DNA of 37,837 bases from the NCBI GenBank assembly GCA_902633515.1, contig CACPGB010000004.1, positions 1 through 37,837 of the forward strand, in the 5' to 3' direction. A program made the translations under genes and the position numbers. Positions 1 to 8,992 of this stretch are shown piece by piece. Source of the DNA: an uncultured Pelagibacteraceae bacterium. GTDB taxonomy: Bacteria > Pseudomonadota > Alphaproteobacteria > Pelagibacterales > Pelagibacteraceae. How positions within the stretch are numbered: the first letter of the stretch is position 1; each line of letters begins with the position of its first letter. Under the pieces are notes generated by a model. The model was not told the DNA's origin and did no database searches. It saw nothing but the letters and a program-made list of their open reading frames with translations.

Positions 1-623
1 CAATGGAACCCAATCTTTTAGTTGGAGATAGATTGTTTGTAACTAAATATTCATATGGGTATAGCAAGCATTCATTTCCATTTAGTCCTCCAATTTTTAA
101 AGGAAGATTAATTTTTAATGAACCTAAAAGAGGAGACGTTGTGGTATTTAAAACACCTGCTGATAATAGAACAGACTATATAAAGAGATTAATTGGTTTA
201 CCTGGGGATCAGGTTCAGTTTATAAATTCAAACTTGTACGTTAATAACTCTGAAATTCTAAAATCAAGAATCTCAGTTAATGATAAAATATTCTGTGGAA
301 AAAGAAATATTGATGTATTTACTTTTGAGGAAATTTTACCGAATGGGAAAAAACACAAAACTGTTTATTTGAAAGATTATAATTTTACAAATTCTGATAA
401 ATTTATAATTCCAAAAGATCACTATTTTTTTTTAGGAGATAATAGAGATTGCTCTAAAGATAGTAGATATTTATCTAGTGTTGGTTATGTTCATAAAGAT
501 AACCTAGTTGGGAAGGCTCAGTTTATATTTTTCTCTTCAGATAGATCTATCGGAAGTATTTTTTCATTTTGGAAATGGAACAGATCGATCAGATTTGATA
601 GATTTTTTCAAAAGATAAATTAA
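1..623 (+). CDS. lepB: Signal peptidase I, 5'-truncated by window edge
   Basis: Cleaves signal peptides from exported proteins at the outer face of the inner membrane. The window opens inside the catalytic motif: the first two bases (ca) complete a Ser codon, directly followed by Met-Glu-Pro, as in the family's S-M-x-P box. The ATG at base 3 is therefore an internal Met, not the start. The general-base Lys lies in DYIKRLIGLPGD (Lys about 61 residues after that Met), and the GDNRDxSxDSR box E is at visible residues 145-155. The N-terminal membrane anchor lies outside the window. The stop codon overlaps the rnc start by one base, and lepB-rnc pairing is usual in alphaproteobacteria. Confidence 0.95.
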   Translation, partial: MEPNLLVGDRLFVTKYSYGYSKHSFPFSPPIFKGRLIFNEPKRGDVVVFKTPADNRTDYIKRLIGLPGDQVQFINSNLYVNNSEILKSRISVNDKIFCGKRNIDVFTFEEILPNGKKHKTVYLKDYNFTNSDKFIIPKDHYFFLGDNRDCSKDSRYLSSVGYVHKDNLVGKAQFIFFSSDRSIGSIFSFWKWNRSIRFDRFFQKIN

Positions 624-1291
624 TGAAAATCAATTACCAAATTTTAGAAAAAAAAATTAAAATCATTTTTAAAGATAAAAATTTATTGATTAGATCATTA
701 ACCCACAAAAGTTATAGTAAAGAAATCAATAATGAAAAATTAGAATTTTTAGGAGATCGAGTTTTAGGGTTAGTAATTGCAAAGAAACTTTTGGAAATTT
801 ACCCCAATGAAAGAGAAGGTATATTAGACAAAAAATTTGCATCATTAGTAAATAAGAAAACTTGTTTACAAATTGCAAAAAAAATTAATCTTGATAAATA
901 TATTTTAACATTGGATATAAAGAAAAAGAAAAATATAATTGAAGATAAGGTTATATCTGATTGTTGTGAAGCTTTGATAGGATCAATATATTTAGATAAA
1001 GGTTTTGGTTCTGTAGAAAAAGTTATTTTAAAATTATGGTCAAATAATATTAAAGAAAGTATTGTAACTCAGATCGATCCTAAAACAAAATTACAGGAAT
1101 TTTCTTTAAAAAAATTTAAGAAACTACCTATTTATAAACTTGTTTCAAATACAGGACCAAGACACAAACCCCTCTTTAAAGTTGGTGTAAAATTAATCGA
1201 TACAAAGTTTTTTTTAGCAGAGGGTAATTCAAAAAAAGATGCTGAACAAAATGCTGCTACTAAATGTTTACAAAATCAAATAAAATTATGA
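623..1291 (+). CDS. rnc: Ribonuclease III
   Basis: Endonuclease for double-stranded RNA that processes rRNA precursors and some mRNAs; cytoplasmic. The 222 residues match the usual length. The RNase III signature NEKLEFLGD is at residues 37-45, and the second acidic cluster DCCEALIG (Asp113, Glu116) supplies metal ligands. A double-stranded-RNA-binding domain fills about residues 150-220, with the usual KKDAEQNAA helix near the end. The stop overlaps recO through ATGA. The era gene, often located between rnc and recO in alphaproteobacteria, is not here. Confidence 0.95.
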   Translation: MKINYQILEKKIKIIFKDKNLLIRSLTHKSYSKEINNEKLEFLGDRVLGLVIAKKLLEIYPNEREGILDKKFASLVNKKTCLQIAKKINLDKYILTLDIKKKKNIIEDKVISDCCEALIGSIYLDKGFGSVEKVILKLWSNNIKESIVTQIDPKTKLQEFSLKKFKKLPIYKLVSNTGPRHKPLFKVGVKLIDTKFFLAEGNSKKDAEQNAATKCLQNQIKL

Positions 1292-1965
1292 TTTGGGACG
1301 ATACTGGATTTTTATTAGCTAAAAATAAATATAATGAAAATTCATTAATATCGGAAATCTACACTCAAAATTTTGGCAAAATAAGTGGCATCATTTTTGG
1401 TGGAACTTCAAAAAAAATAAAGAGCTATCTTCAGATAGGTAATAAACTTTATGTAAATTATAATTCTAAAAATGAAAATAGCATGGGTCATTTTAAAATA
1501 GAAATTCAGGAGGCCCTAACTCCTTTATATTTTGACAATCCTCAAAAATTATCTTGTATTTACTCAGCTATGAATTTAGTTAAATTACTTACTGCTGAGT
1601 CACAAAAAAATACAAAAATATTTTCTTTGTTAGAAGAATTTTATATTTTATTGAATTCCAAATCTTGGATTAAGAATTATATCTTTTGGGAATTAGAATT
1701 GTTTAAATCCTTGGGATATGACTTAAATTTTAAAAACTTAGTAAATGAAAAAATTATTGATGATAAAAAACAATATATATCAAAATCACCAAAAAAAAGA
1801 ATTATACCTAATTTTCTTATAGAAAAAAAAGAGACTAAAGAAGATATAAATTCTCTGATAACTGGTTTAAAATTATTAAGTGATTATCTTGAGAAGTCTA
1901 TTTTAAAGCCCAATAATTTGAGTCAACCAGTTAGTAGATTACAATTTATCAACACTTTAAAATGA
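1288..1965 (+). CDS. recO: DNA repair protein RecO
   Basis: Recombination mediator that with RecR loads RecA onto SSB-coated single strands. I place the start at ATG 1288 (MIWDDTGFLL), which overlaps the rnc stop as ATGA and fits the family N-terminus (an OB fold beginning with short strands around residues 3-80). A longer reading from 1264 would run inside rnc. The protein has 225 residues, with the helical C-terminal region from about residue 85. The zinc-finger cysteines present in some RecO proteins are absent. The gene ends directly against the convergent hemB stop, with no base between. Confidence 0.85.
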   Translation: MIWDDTGFLLAKNKYNENSLISEIYTQNFGKISGIIFGGTSKKIKSYLQIGNKLYVNYNSKNENSMGHFKIEIQEALTPLYFDNPQKLSCIYSAMNLVKLLTAESQKNTKIFSLLEEFYILLNSKSWIKNYIFWELELFKSLGYDLNFKNLVNEKIIDDKKQYISKSPKKRIIPNFLIEKKETKEDINSLITGLKLLSDYLEKSILKPNNLSQPVSRLQFINTLK

Positions 1966-2955
1966 TTATTTAATAATATGATCTAATCTATCAGCATAGT
2001 AGCTTACAATTGCATTTGCGCCAGCTCTCTTAAATGCTATTAGACTTTCCAAAATTATGTTTTTGTCGGTTAAATTATTTTTAATTCCATTTTCCAATAA
2101 TGAATATTCCCCTGAAACTTGATATGCCATTACTGGAATCTTGAAATTTTCTTTAACTTTCTTGATAACATCAAGATAAGGGAGACCTGGTTTAACCATA
2201 ACCATATCAGCTCCTTCTTTAATATCTAAGGCTACTTCTCTTAGAGCCTCGTTAATGTTTCTGTAATCCATTTGATAATTTTTTTTATTTCCTTTTAATA
2301 AATTCTTTGAACCAACGGCGTCCCGAAAGGGTCCATAAAAACTTGATGCATATTTAACTGCATAAGAAAGAATTTGTGTCATCTTAAGATTGTGTTTGTC
2401 TAGATGTTTTCTAATTTCACCAATTCGACCATCCATCATGTCTGACGGTGCTAGAACATCACAACCCATTTGTGCTTGTAGTAAAGATTGATCTAATAAA
2501 ACTTTTATTGTCTCATCATTTAAAACATATTTGTCTTGTAAAAGACCATCATGACCATGTGACGTGTATGGATCTAATGCGACATCACACATTATCCCTA
2601 TCTCGTTTTTATATTTTCTTTTTATTTCCTTTAAAGCCCTACAAACAAGATTATTTTCATTAAGAGCTTCCGTTCCTAAAGCATTCTTTTTCTTTTTACT
2701 TATGTAAGGAAATAATGCAATCATGGGTATCCTTTTTTTGATTGCTCTATCTATTATAAAATTCAATTTATCTATTGAATACCTGTATACACCTGGCATT
2801 GATTTAATTGATTGTTTTTTATTTTTCCCTTCAATAAGAAAAATTGGTAAAATAAAATCACTAGGTGTTAGATTATTTTCTTCAATTAATCTTCTCGACC
2901 AATCAGTCTTTCTACTGCGTCTAAGTCTCAAAGCTGGAAATTTTCCTGTAATCAT
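1966..2955 (-). CDS. hemB: Delta-aminolevulinic acid dehydratase (porphobilinogen synthase)
   Basis: Condenses two 5-aminolevulinate molecules to porphobilinogen, the second common step of heme synthesis. It has 329 residues, full length. The two active-site lysines are visible: Lys201 before the SSFYGPFRDA motif and Lys255 in MVMVKPGLPY. The metal loop reads DVALDPYTSHGHDG with Asp instead of the Cys ligands of zinc enzymes, so this is the Asp-rich, Mg-type family typical of alphaproteobacteria and pseudomonads (family knowledge). It is divergent from the oxygenase gene at 3047, with 91 bases between. Confidence 0.96.
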   Translation of the reverse strand: MITGKFPALRLRRSRKTDWSRRLIEENNLTPSDFILPIFLIEGKNKKQSIKSMPGVYRYSIDKLNFIIDRAIKKRIPMIALFPYISKKKKNALGTEALNENNLVCRALKEIKRKYKNEIGIMCDVALDPYTSHGHDGLLQDKYVLNDETIKVLLDQSLLQAQMGCDVLAPSDMMDGRIGEIRKHLDKHNLKMTQILSYAVKYASSFYGPFRDAVGSKNLLKGNKKNYQMDYRNINEALREVALDIKEGADMVMVKPGLPYLDVIKKVKENFKIPVMAYQVSGEYSLLENGIKNNLTDKNIILESLIAFKRAGANAIVSYYADRLDHIIK

Positions 2956-2998
2956 GTTTAAATTTATTTAATATATGCGACAAATGTTATATACAAAT

Positions 2999-3016
2999 AT
3001 ATCTTAAAAAAGATAT
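2999..3016. promoter_or_regulatory. Small inverted repeat between hemB and the oxygenase gene
   Basis: ATATCTT at 2999-3005 and AAGATAT at 3010-3016 form a perfect 7-bp inverted repeat with a 4-base spacer, in the 91-bp divergent intergenic region. It could be a small operator or a hairpin in the leader of the oxygenase gene. AGGAG at 3028-3032 lies 14 bases before the ATG at 3047, a longer spacing than normal for a ribosome binding site. In such AT-rich DNA a short repeat can arise by chance. Confidence 0.25.
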
Positions 3017-3046
3017 TTAACAATATCAGGAGACAATTATTTAAAG

Positions 3047-3637
3047 ATGAATTTAAATTTTAATGACTTTCAAAAACAAGATGTCAAATTTGACATCAAT
3101 AAACTTCAAAAGGCTTATAAAGAATTATTAACTATTAAGGGATTTACAGGCGTTGATGGTGTTACAAATTTTGGAGCTATATCACTTACTCAAATTCCAG
3201 GTGATCCTAACTCCGTTAAGGGTAATAAGGCTAGAGGTATATTCTGGACTAAACCAGATTCTTCCGGAAAAGAAGCTGTAAGAGACCATATGATAGATGA
3301 AGCTGCTTATTCTGAGTTTATAGAAGATTACAAAAATACTTATTTTAAAGAAGTCTTTGACATTCTATCATCAAAATACAAGCTAGGTCGTGTAAGAATT
3401 TTGCTTAAAGAGCCGAGATCAACTTTAAGTTGGCATAGAGATCCTGAGCCAAGACTTCATATTCCGATAATTACTAACCCAGGTTCTATAATGGTTATTG
3501 ATAATGTTGCAAAACATATGCCAGCTGATGGATCTACTTGGATTACTAACAACACTAAATATCACAATGCCTTCAATGGTGGAGAAGAAAACAGAATCCA
3601 TTTAGTGGCATGTGTTTTAGATTACAAATTTAACTAA
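3047..3637 (+). CDS. 2-oxoglutarate/Fe(II) oxygenase, aspartyl/asparaginyl beta-hydroxylase-like
   Basis: A 196-residue protein. The central WHRDPEPRLHIPI segment carries an H-x-D iron-binding pair followed by the R-x-H-x-P stretch of the Asp/Asn beta-hydroxylase family (cupin core). The later HNAFNGGEENRIHLV segment supplies the third iron-binding His and the Arg that binds the 2-oxoglutarate carboxylate. Family members hydroxylate amino-acid side chains or small amino-acid-like molecules. The substrate here cannot be read from sequence. The N-terminal part (residues 1-100) resembles nothing I recognise with certainty. It is followed after one base by rpiB, so the two are probably cotranscribed. 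Confidence 0.75.
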   Translation: MNLNFNDFQKQDVKFDINKLQKAYKELLTIKGFTGVDGVTNFGAISLTQIPGDPNSVKGNKARGIFWTKPDSSGKEAVRDHMIDEAAYSEFIEDYKNTYFKEVFDILSSKYKLGRVRILLKEPRSTLSWHRDPEPRLHIPIITNPGSIMVIDNVAKHMPADGSTWITNNTKYHNAFNGGEENRIHLVACVLDYKFN

Positions 3638-3638
3638 T

Positions 3639-4064
3639 TTGAAAAAAATATATATTTCTTCAGATCACGCTGGATATAATTTGAAAGAAAAAATCAAAAA
3701 AAGATTCATTAAAAAATATAATTTTCATGACCTGGGAACAGATAATTCGAAGGTATCTGTTAATTATCCAGAATATGCTCACAAATTGTGCAAGAAAGTG
3801 AGTGATAATCCTAAAAATATAGGTATTTTAGTTTGTGGATCAGGTATGGGTATGTCAATGGCAGCAAATAAACATAAAAAAATTAGGGCAGCGATGTGTT
3901 ATTCAATAAAAAATACAAAATTATCTAGATTGCATAACAATGCAAATATTATAACATTAGGTTCTAGATTGACAAAAAAAAATATTGCTTTTAAGTGTAT
4001 TGACACTTTTGTTAATACAAAATTTGAAGGTGGAAGGCACAAAAAAAGAGTAAAAAGGATATAG
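3639..4064 (+). CDS. rpiB: Ribose-5-phosphate isomerase B (LacA/RpiB family)
   Basis: Interconverts ribose 5-phosphate and ribulose 5-phosphate in the pentose phosphate pathway; the product feeds the riboflavin and nucleotide routes encoded downstream. It begins with TTG at 3639, one base after the preceding stop; no ATG gives the family N-terminus ([14 protein letters not shown]). The SDHAG phosphate-binding motif is at residues 8-12, and catalytic Cys66 lies in VCGSGMGMS. The [15 protein letters not shown] segment follows. The 141-residue length is normal. glyA follows 7 bases later, an alphaproteobacterial arrangement. Confidence 0.93.
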   Translation: MKKIYISSDHAGYNLKEKIKKRFIKKYNFHDLGTDNSKVSVNYPEYAHKLCKKVSDNPKNIGILVCGSGMGMSMAANKHKKIRAAMCYSIKNTKLSRLHNNANIITLGSRLTKKNIAFKCIDTFVNTKFEGGRHKKRVKRI

Positions 4065-4071
4065 GTACAAT

Positions 4072-5385
4072 ATGTCAAGTGAAACAAAATATATAAATTC
4101 TTCTTATCAAGATTTTTTTGAAAAAAGTCTTTCAAAGGCTGATCCTGATTTATTCAAGGCAATAAATGATGAATTAATAAGACAACAAAATCATATTGAA
4201 TTAATTGCTTCTGAAAATATTGTTTCACAAGCAGTTTTAGAAGCCCAGGGATCTGTTTTAACTAATAAATATGCTGAAGGTTACCCTGGTAAAAGATATT
4301 ACAATGGTTGTGAACATGTTGATGTAGCAGAAGAGCTGGCTCTAGAAAGAATAAAGAAATTATTTAATTGTAAATACGCTAACGTCCAACCTCACTCTGG
4401 AGCTCAAGCTAATGGTGCGGTATTTTTAGCTTTACTAAAACCTAATGATACATTTTTAGGTATGAGTTTAAATTCAGGTGGACATATTACACATGGTTTA
4501 AAAATTTCAATGTCCGGTAAATGGTTTAATGCAATAAGCTATGATGTAGATAGAAAATCTGAACTAATTGATTATGATAATGTTGAAAAATTAGCTTTAG
4601 AACATAAACCAAAACTAATTATAGCTGGAGGTAGTGCTTACTCAAGGGTTATTGATTTCAAAAGATTTAGAGAAATTGCAGACAAAGTAGGGGCATATCT
4701 TATGGTTGATATGGCTCATTTTTCCGGATTAGTTGCTGGTAAAGGTTATCCAAATCCTTGTGATCATGCTCATGTTGTAACATCGACGACACATAAAGTA
4801 TTTAGAAGTGCTAGAGGTGGAATAATATTATCTAATGATTCAGATTTAGGTAAAAAATTTGATACTGCCGTTTTTCCAGGCTATCAAGGTGGACCGCTAA
4901 TGCACGTGATTGCAGCTAAGGCCGCTGGTTTTTTTGAGGCATTAAAACCAGAGTTTCAAACTTATATCAAGAATGTGTTAGCTAATGCTAAGATGTTAGC
5001 TGAAACCTTAAAGAACAATGGTTTCAAGATTTATTCGGGTGGGACTGATACTCATTTGATGTTGGTTGATTTAAGGCCTTTTAATGTAAAAGGAAATATT
5101 GCTTCAGAGAGTTTGAGCAGAGCAAACATAACTTGTAACAAAAATGGAATTCCTTTTGATACTGAAAAACCAATGATAACTTCAGGTATAAGGTTGGGTT
5201 CTCAGGCAGCTACGACTAGAGGATTTGGTCTAAAGGAATTTGAGAAAGTAGGAGAATTAATAACTAAAGTTATAAAAGGTCTATCAGAAAATCCAGACGA
5301 TAATACTAAAGTAGAGGAAGAAGTTAGAAATGAAGTGGTTAATTTGTGTTCAAATTTTCCAATTTATAAAAATTTAAATAGATGA
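4072..5385 (+). CDS. glyA: Serine hydroxymethyltransferase
   Basis: PLP enzyme that interconverts serine and glycine with tetrahydrofolate, the main source of one-carbon units. It has 437 residues, slightly longer than E. coli GlyA because of an N-terminal extension. The [11 protein letters not shown] substrate loop is at residues 67-77, and the PLP Lys242 lies in STTHKVF, followed by RSARGG where most relatives have GPRGG. There is no riboswitch in the 7 bases before it, so it depends on the upstream promoter. Its end overlaps the nrdR start by 4 bases (ATGA). Confidence 0.97.
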   Translation: MSSETKYINSSYQDFFEKSLSKADPDLFKAINDELIRQQNHIELIASENIVSQAVLEAQGSVLTNKYAEGYPGKRYYNGCEHVDVAEELALERIKKLFNCKYANVQPHSGAQANGAVFLALLKPNDTFLGMSLNSGGHITHGLKISMSGKWFNAISYDVDRKSELIDYDNVEKLALEHKPKLIIAGGSAYSRVIDFKRFREIADKVGAYLMVDMAHFSGLVAGKGYPNPCDHAHVVTSTTHKVFRSARGGIILSNDSDLGKKFDTAVFPGYQGGPLMHVIAAKAAGFFEALKPEFQTYIKNVLANAKMLAETLKNNGFKIYSGGTDTHLMLVDLRPFNVKGNIASESLSRANITCNKNGIPFDTEKPMITSGIRLGSQAATTRGFGLKEFEKVGELITKVIKGLSENPDDNTKVEEEVRNEVVNLCSNFPIYKNLNR

Positions 5386-5840
5386 TTTGTCCTTGTGAGA
5401 AAAAAGGCGAAACCTCAGTTGTCGACTCTAGACCCACAGAAGATGGTACCGCAATAAGAAGAAGGAGATTGTGTAGTTGCGGTGCAAGGTTTACTACATT
5501 TGAAAGAATTCAGCATCGTGAGGTGATGGTTGTTAAAAAAAATGGGAGGAAATCTTCTTTTGATCGAGATAAATTAGCAAAATCAATTTACATTGCACTT
5601 AAAAAAAGACCATTAGATTCAGAAACTGTCGAAAAATTTATTAGTCGTATTACAAGATCTTTAGAAGAACTTGGACAGAATGAAATTGCGAGCAATACAA
5701 TTGGAACAATGGTCATGGAAGGTTTAAAGGAACTTGATCCAGTTGCTTATGTTAGATTTGCTTCTGTCTATAGAAATTTTAGAGAAGAACAAGATTTCGT
5801 ACAATTTGTGGACAAGCTAGATGTCTACAAAAAAAGATAA
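5382..5840 (+). CDS. nrdR: Transcriptional repressor NrdR with atypical zinc knuckles
   Basis: Represses ribonucleotide reductase genes through an N-terminal zinc ribbon that binds DNA and an ATP-cone (about residues 48-138) that senses ATP/dATP. The core [14 protein letters not shown] and RFTTFER motifs are intact. The zinc ribbon is odd: the first knuckle reads Cys3-Pro-Cys5 and the second Cys31-Ser-Cys33, where NrdR proteins normally have C-x-x-C twice. No frameshift is needed to read it. The length of 152 is normal. It sits between glyA and ribD as in many alphaproteobacteria and overlaps ribD by 20 bases. Confidence 0.93.
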   Translation: MICPCEKKGETSVVDSRPTEDGTAIRRRRLCSCGARFTTFERIQHREVMVVKKNGRKSSFDRDKLAKSIYIALKKRPLDSETVEKFISRITRSLEELGQNEIASNTIGTMVMEGLKELDPVAYVRFASVYRNFREEQDFVQFVDKLDVYKKR

Positions 5841-6924
5841 ATTCTCATCTCAAGATAAAAATTTCATGAAATTAGCCTTAAATTTAGCTAATGCGAGGAG
5901 AGGTTTAACAGGAAACAATCCTTCGGTTGGATGTGTAATTGTAAAGAATAATAGAATAATATCTATAGGGCAAACAAGCTATAATGGCAGACCTCATGCA
6001 GAACATAATGCTATTTTAAATTGTTCAGAAAATTTAAAAGACTCAAAAATGTATGTTACTTTAGAGCCATGTAATCATTATGGGAAAACCCCGCCCTGCA
6101 CCAAAAATATTATAAAGAATAAAATTGGAGAAGTTTATTATTCAATTGATGACATTGATTTAAAAGTAAAGGGCAAGAGTAATTCAATATTAAGAGAAAA
6201 CAAAATTAGAGTTAAAAAGGGGCTTTTAAGAAAAGATGCAGAGAATTTATACAGATCTTATTTTTTTAATAGAAAAAAGAAACTACCCTATGTAATTGGA
6301 AAAATTGCAGTATCAAAGAATAAGATTATTTACAGCGAAATATCAAAAAGAATTACTGATAAAACATCTGATAAATTATCTCATTATTTAAGATTAAAAA
6401 GTGATGGTATAATGATTTCTAGCAAAACACTAAATATCGATAATCCAAAACTAAATTGCAGGTTGGAGGGTTTTGATCAATTCTCTCCAAAAAGAATTAT
6501 TTTAGACAGAAATTTAGAAATAAATTTGAAAAGTTATATTGCTAAATCTATAAAAAAAAAAAATACTATAATTTTTCATAATTCTAACGATCAATCAAAA
6601 ATAAAGCTTTTAGAAAAAAAAGGTACTATTTTGATAAAGCAATCTACAGATAAATACAAAAATTTGGATCTAAAAAAAATTCTAAAAGATCTATTTAAAA
6701 TGGAAATAAGAAATTTATTGGTAGAGGGTGGAGATATGTTAACAAAAAATTTCCTTCAAAGAAAATTATTTAATGAATTTTATATGTTTAAAAGTTCTAA
6801 AAATTTATCTAGAAACAAAAAACATGTTAATTTTACCTCTTTCAGCATTTTAAATACCAAATATAATAAACATAAGATAAACTCTAAATTAGCTAAAGAT
6901 AAATTAACTATTTACAAAAATTGA
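5821..6924 (+). CDS. ribD: Bifunctional riboflavin deaminase/reductase RibD
   Basis: Catalyses steps two and three of riboflavin synthesis: deamination of the pyrimidine from GTP and reduction of its ribosyl side chain. The N-terminal cytidine-deaminase-type domain (about residues 12-145) shows the zinc motif His59-Ala-Glu61 and the paired cysteines Cys84 and Cys93 in the PCNHYGKTPPC element. The C-terminal reductase domain (about 155-365) is present but Lys-rich and diverged; DGIMISSKTLNIDNPKL corresponds to the family's NADPH-domain segment. The start at 5821 lies 20 bases inside nrdR. The 367 residues match the family. Confidence 0.93.
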   Translation: MSTKKDKFSSQDKNFMKLALNLANARRGLTGNNPSVGCVIVKNNRIISIGQTSYNGRPHAEHNAILNCSENLKDSKMYVTLEPCNHYGKTPPCTKNIIKNKIGEVYYSIDDIDLKVKGKSNSILRENKIRVKKGLLRKDAENLYRSYFFNRKKKLPYVIGKIAVSKNKIIYSEISKRITDKTSDKLSHYLRLKSDGIMISSKTLNIDNPKLNCRLEGFDQFSPKRIILDRNLEINLKSYIAKSIKKKNTIIFHNSNDQSKIKLLEKKGTILIKQSTDKYKNLDLKKILKDLFKMEIRNLLVEGGDMLTKNFLQRKLFNEFYMFKSSKNLSRNKKHVNFTSFSILNTKYNKHKINSKLAKDKLTIYKN

Positions 6925-6925
6925 A

Positions 6926-7519
6926 ATGTTTAATGGAATTATTTTCAACAAAGGTTTAATAACAAAAATAATTAAAAGACCAAAAGGAATTAATATCTTT
7001 GTAAAATCTAATCTTAAATTAAGTTTTAAAGATATAGGTGTTTCGGTAGCTTGCGATGGTGTTTGCCTTACTCTCATTTCAATAAAAAAAAAGATTATGG
7101 AATTTTATTTATCTAATGAAACTATAAAAAGATCGAAATTTAGATACATAAAGTTAAATGATAAAATTAACATAGAACTCCCTCTTAAATATGGTCAAAA
7201 AATTTCAGGTCATATTTGTCAAGGACATGTTGACACTGTTGGGAAAATATTATCAGTAAACAAAATTGATAAATCTTATTTATTTGATTTTGAAATTAAT
7301 AAAAAAGAGAGAAAAAATATCATTGAAAAAGCATCAATTAGTATAAATGGTATATCATTAACAATTTCTAAAGTGACGAAAAAAGGTTTTCAAATTTGGA
7401 TAATTCCTCATACTTATAAATTAACAAATCTATCATCTCTTAAAAAAGGTAATTTAGTTAACGTAGAAATAGATATTCTTTCAAAATACGTTAGAAACTA
7501 TTTTTATGAAAAAAAATAA
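6926..7519 (+). CDS. ribE: Riboflavin synthase (alpha chain)
   Basis: Dismutates two 6,7-dimethyl-8-ribityllumazine molecules to riboflavin. It has the two tandem lumazine-binding repeats expected in 197 residues: repeat one begins MFNGIIFNKG and contains SVACDGVCLTL, and repeat two contains SGHICQGHVDTVG and the matching ASISINGISLTI segment. Some genomes call this gene ribC. It starts one base after the ribD stop and overlaps the next gene by 14 bases, so translation is probably coupled. Confidence 0.93.
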   Translation: MFNGIIFNKGLITKIIKRPKGINIFVKSNLKLSFKDIGVSVACDGVCLTLISIKKKIMEFYLSNETIKRSKFRYIKLNDKINIELPLKYGQKISGHICQGHVDTVGKILSVNKIDKSYLFDFEINKKERKNIIEKASISINGISLTISKVTKKGFQIWIIPHTYKLTNLSSLKKGNLVNVEIDILSKYVRNYFYEKK

Positions 7520-8606
7520 TTATTCATCAATAGAAACTATAATAAATATAGCAAAAGGAGGGGGTATGTACATTTTAGTTGATGATGAAAAAAGAGAGAA
7601 TGAAGGTGATTTAGTTATGTCAACCTCGGACACAAATGCAAAGAATATTAACTTTATGGCTAAATATGGAAGAGGCCTTATTTGTTTGGCCTTGGATAGT
7701 CTTCAAGCTAAAAGATTAAATTTATCTTTGATGTCACCTGTAAACCAATCTAGAAATCAAACAGCTTTTACTGTCTCAATTGAGGCTAAAAAAGGTATCA
7801 CAACCGGTATATCAGCAAAAGATAGGGCAAAAACTATTAAGATAGCATCAAAAAAAAATGTAAATAAAAAGGATATCGTTTCTCCAGGTCACGTATTTCC
7901 AATTATTGCAAAAGATGGTGGTGTTCTTGTAAGAGCTGGCCATACTGAAGCTTCAGTTGATATTTCAAAATTAGCTAAAAAAAATAACTCAGCAGTTATT
8001 TGTGAAATTATGAATGAGGATGGGACTATGGCTAGAGGTCAAGAACTTTTCAATTTTGCAGTCAAACATAAACTAAAAATTGGAAAAATTGAGGATCTTA
8101 TTTCTTATCGATTAAAAAAAGAGAAATTAGTCAAACTTAAAAAAACATCACAAATTAGAGTAAAAAATCAAAAATATAAAATTAAGATTTATGAAAATCT
8201 ACTAGACGGATCTGAACATTTTGCATTGATAAAGGGCTCTTTACAAAGATCAGTTATACCACGTGTAAGGGTAATTTCGTCAAATGTTGTCTATAATTAT
8301 TTGATAAGTCAAGAATTGCCCAATTCCTTTAACAAAACTATAAATTATTTTAAAAGATATAATAATTGTGTGCTAATTTTTATTAAAGACACTAACTTAA
8401 ATTCTGTTACTCAAACACTTAAAAGCTTTAAAAATAAAGATTTAAACAAAAAAGGTAAGGATAATCTTATAAGAAATTATGGTATAGGTGCACAAATCAT
8501 AAAAGATTTAAAAATAAAAAAAATGATATTAATTACCAGAACCCCAAAAAAAGTTATTGGATTAGAGGGATACAATATTAAAATAATTAAACAAGAATTA
8601 ATTTAA
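7506..8606 (+). CDS. ribB: 3,4-Dihydroxy-2-butanone-4-phosphate synthase fused to a degenerate GTP cyclohydrolase II domain (RibBX type)
   Basis: The N-terminal domain (residues 1-200) makes the four-carbon riboflavin precursor from ribulose 5-phosphate. All its motifs are intact: DDEKRENEGDLVM (25-38), TGISAKDRAKT, SPGHVFPI with His129, and RAGHTEASVD. The C-terminal half (about 215-366) aligns with GTP cyclohydrolase II only at its end (RNYGIGAQI, IGLEGYNIKI). The three zinc cysteines of the G-D-x-x-G-S-x-R-C-D-C-G signature are missing; the only Cys in the domain (Cys288) is out of place. This domain is therefore probably inactive, as in the RibBX proteins described in other alphaproteobacteria. 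A separate ribA should exist elsewhere. Confidence 0.92.
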   Translation: MKKNNYSSIETIINIAKGGGMYILVDDEKRENEGDLVMSTSDTNAKNINFMAKYGRGLICLALDSLQAKRLNLSLMSPVNQSRNQTAFTVSIEAKKGITTGISAKDRAKTIKIASKKNVNKKDIVSPGHVFPIIAKDGGVLVRAGHTEASVDISKLAKKNNSAVICEIMNEDGTMARGQELFNFAVKHKLKIGKIEDLISYRLKKEKLVKLKKTSQIRVKNQKYKIKIYENLLDGSEHFALIKGSLQRSVIPRVRVISSNVVYNYLISQELPNSFNKTINYFKRYNNCVLIFIKDTNLNSVTQTLKSFKNKDLNKKGKDNLIRNYGIGAQIIKDLKIKKMILITRTPKKVIGLEGYNIKIIKQELI

Positions 8607-8992
8607 TGAAAAAAATTTTAATTGTTACAGCAGATTATTACAAAGAAATTTCTCTTGGGTTATTACATGCTGCTAAAAAAAATCTTCCAAGAAATTTAAA
8701 GATTAAGATTATTAAAGTTCCCGGGGTTTTTGAAATACCTGTAACAATTTCTAAATATATAAAAAAATTTGATGCATTTATTGCTCTTGGATGTGTTATA
8801 AAGGGCCAAACTCCACATTTTGATTTCATATGCCAATCATCTACTAATGCCATTATGGAATTGTCTATAAATTCAAAAAAACCAATAGGAAATGGAATTC
8901 TTACTTGTTTAAATATGATACAAGCTAAGGCTAGGAAAAAAAAGGGTGCTGAAGCAGCAAAAGCTGTTCTCTCAGTGTTGTCACAAAAATGA
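8606..8992 (+). CDS. ribH: 6,7-Dimethyl-8-ribityllumazine synthase
   Basis: Joins the products of the RibD and RibB branches to form the lumazine substrate of riboflavin synthase. It has 128 residues, a little short for the family. Visible are KVPGVFEIPVTISKYIK, ALGCVIKGQTPHFDFIC (the phosphate-binding loop and catalytic His region) and GNGILTCLNMIQAKAR. Start and stop are coupled to the neighbours through TAATG and ATGA overlaps. With ribD, ribE and ribB this completes the local riboflavin operon. Confidence 0.93.
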   Translation: MKKILIVTADYYKEISLGLLHAAKKNLPRNLKIKIIKVPGVFEIPVTISKYIKKFDAFIALGCVIKGQTPHFDFICQSSTNAIMELSINSKKPIGNGILTCLNMIQAKARKKKGAEAAKAVLSVLSQK

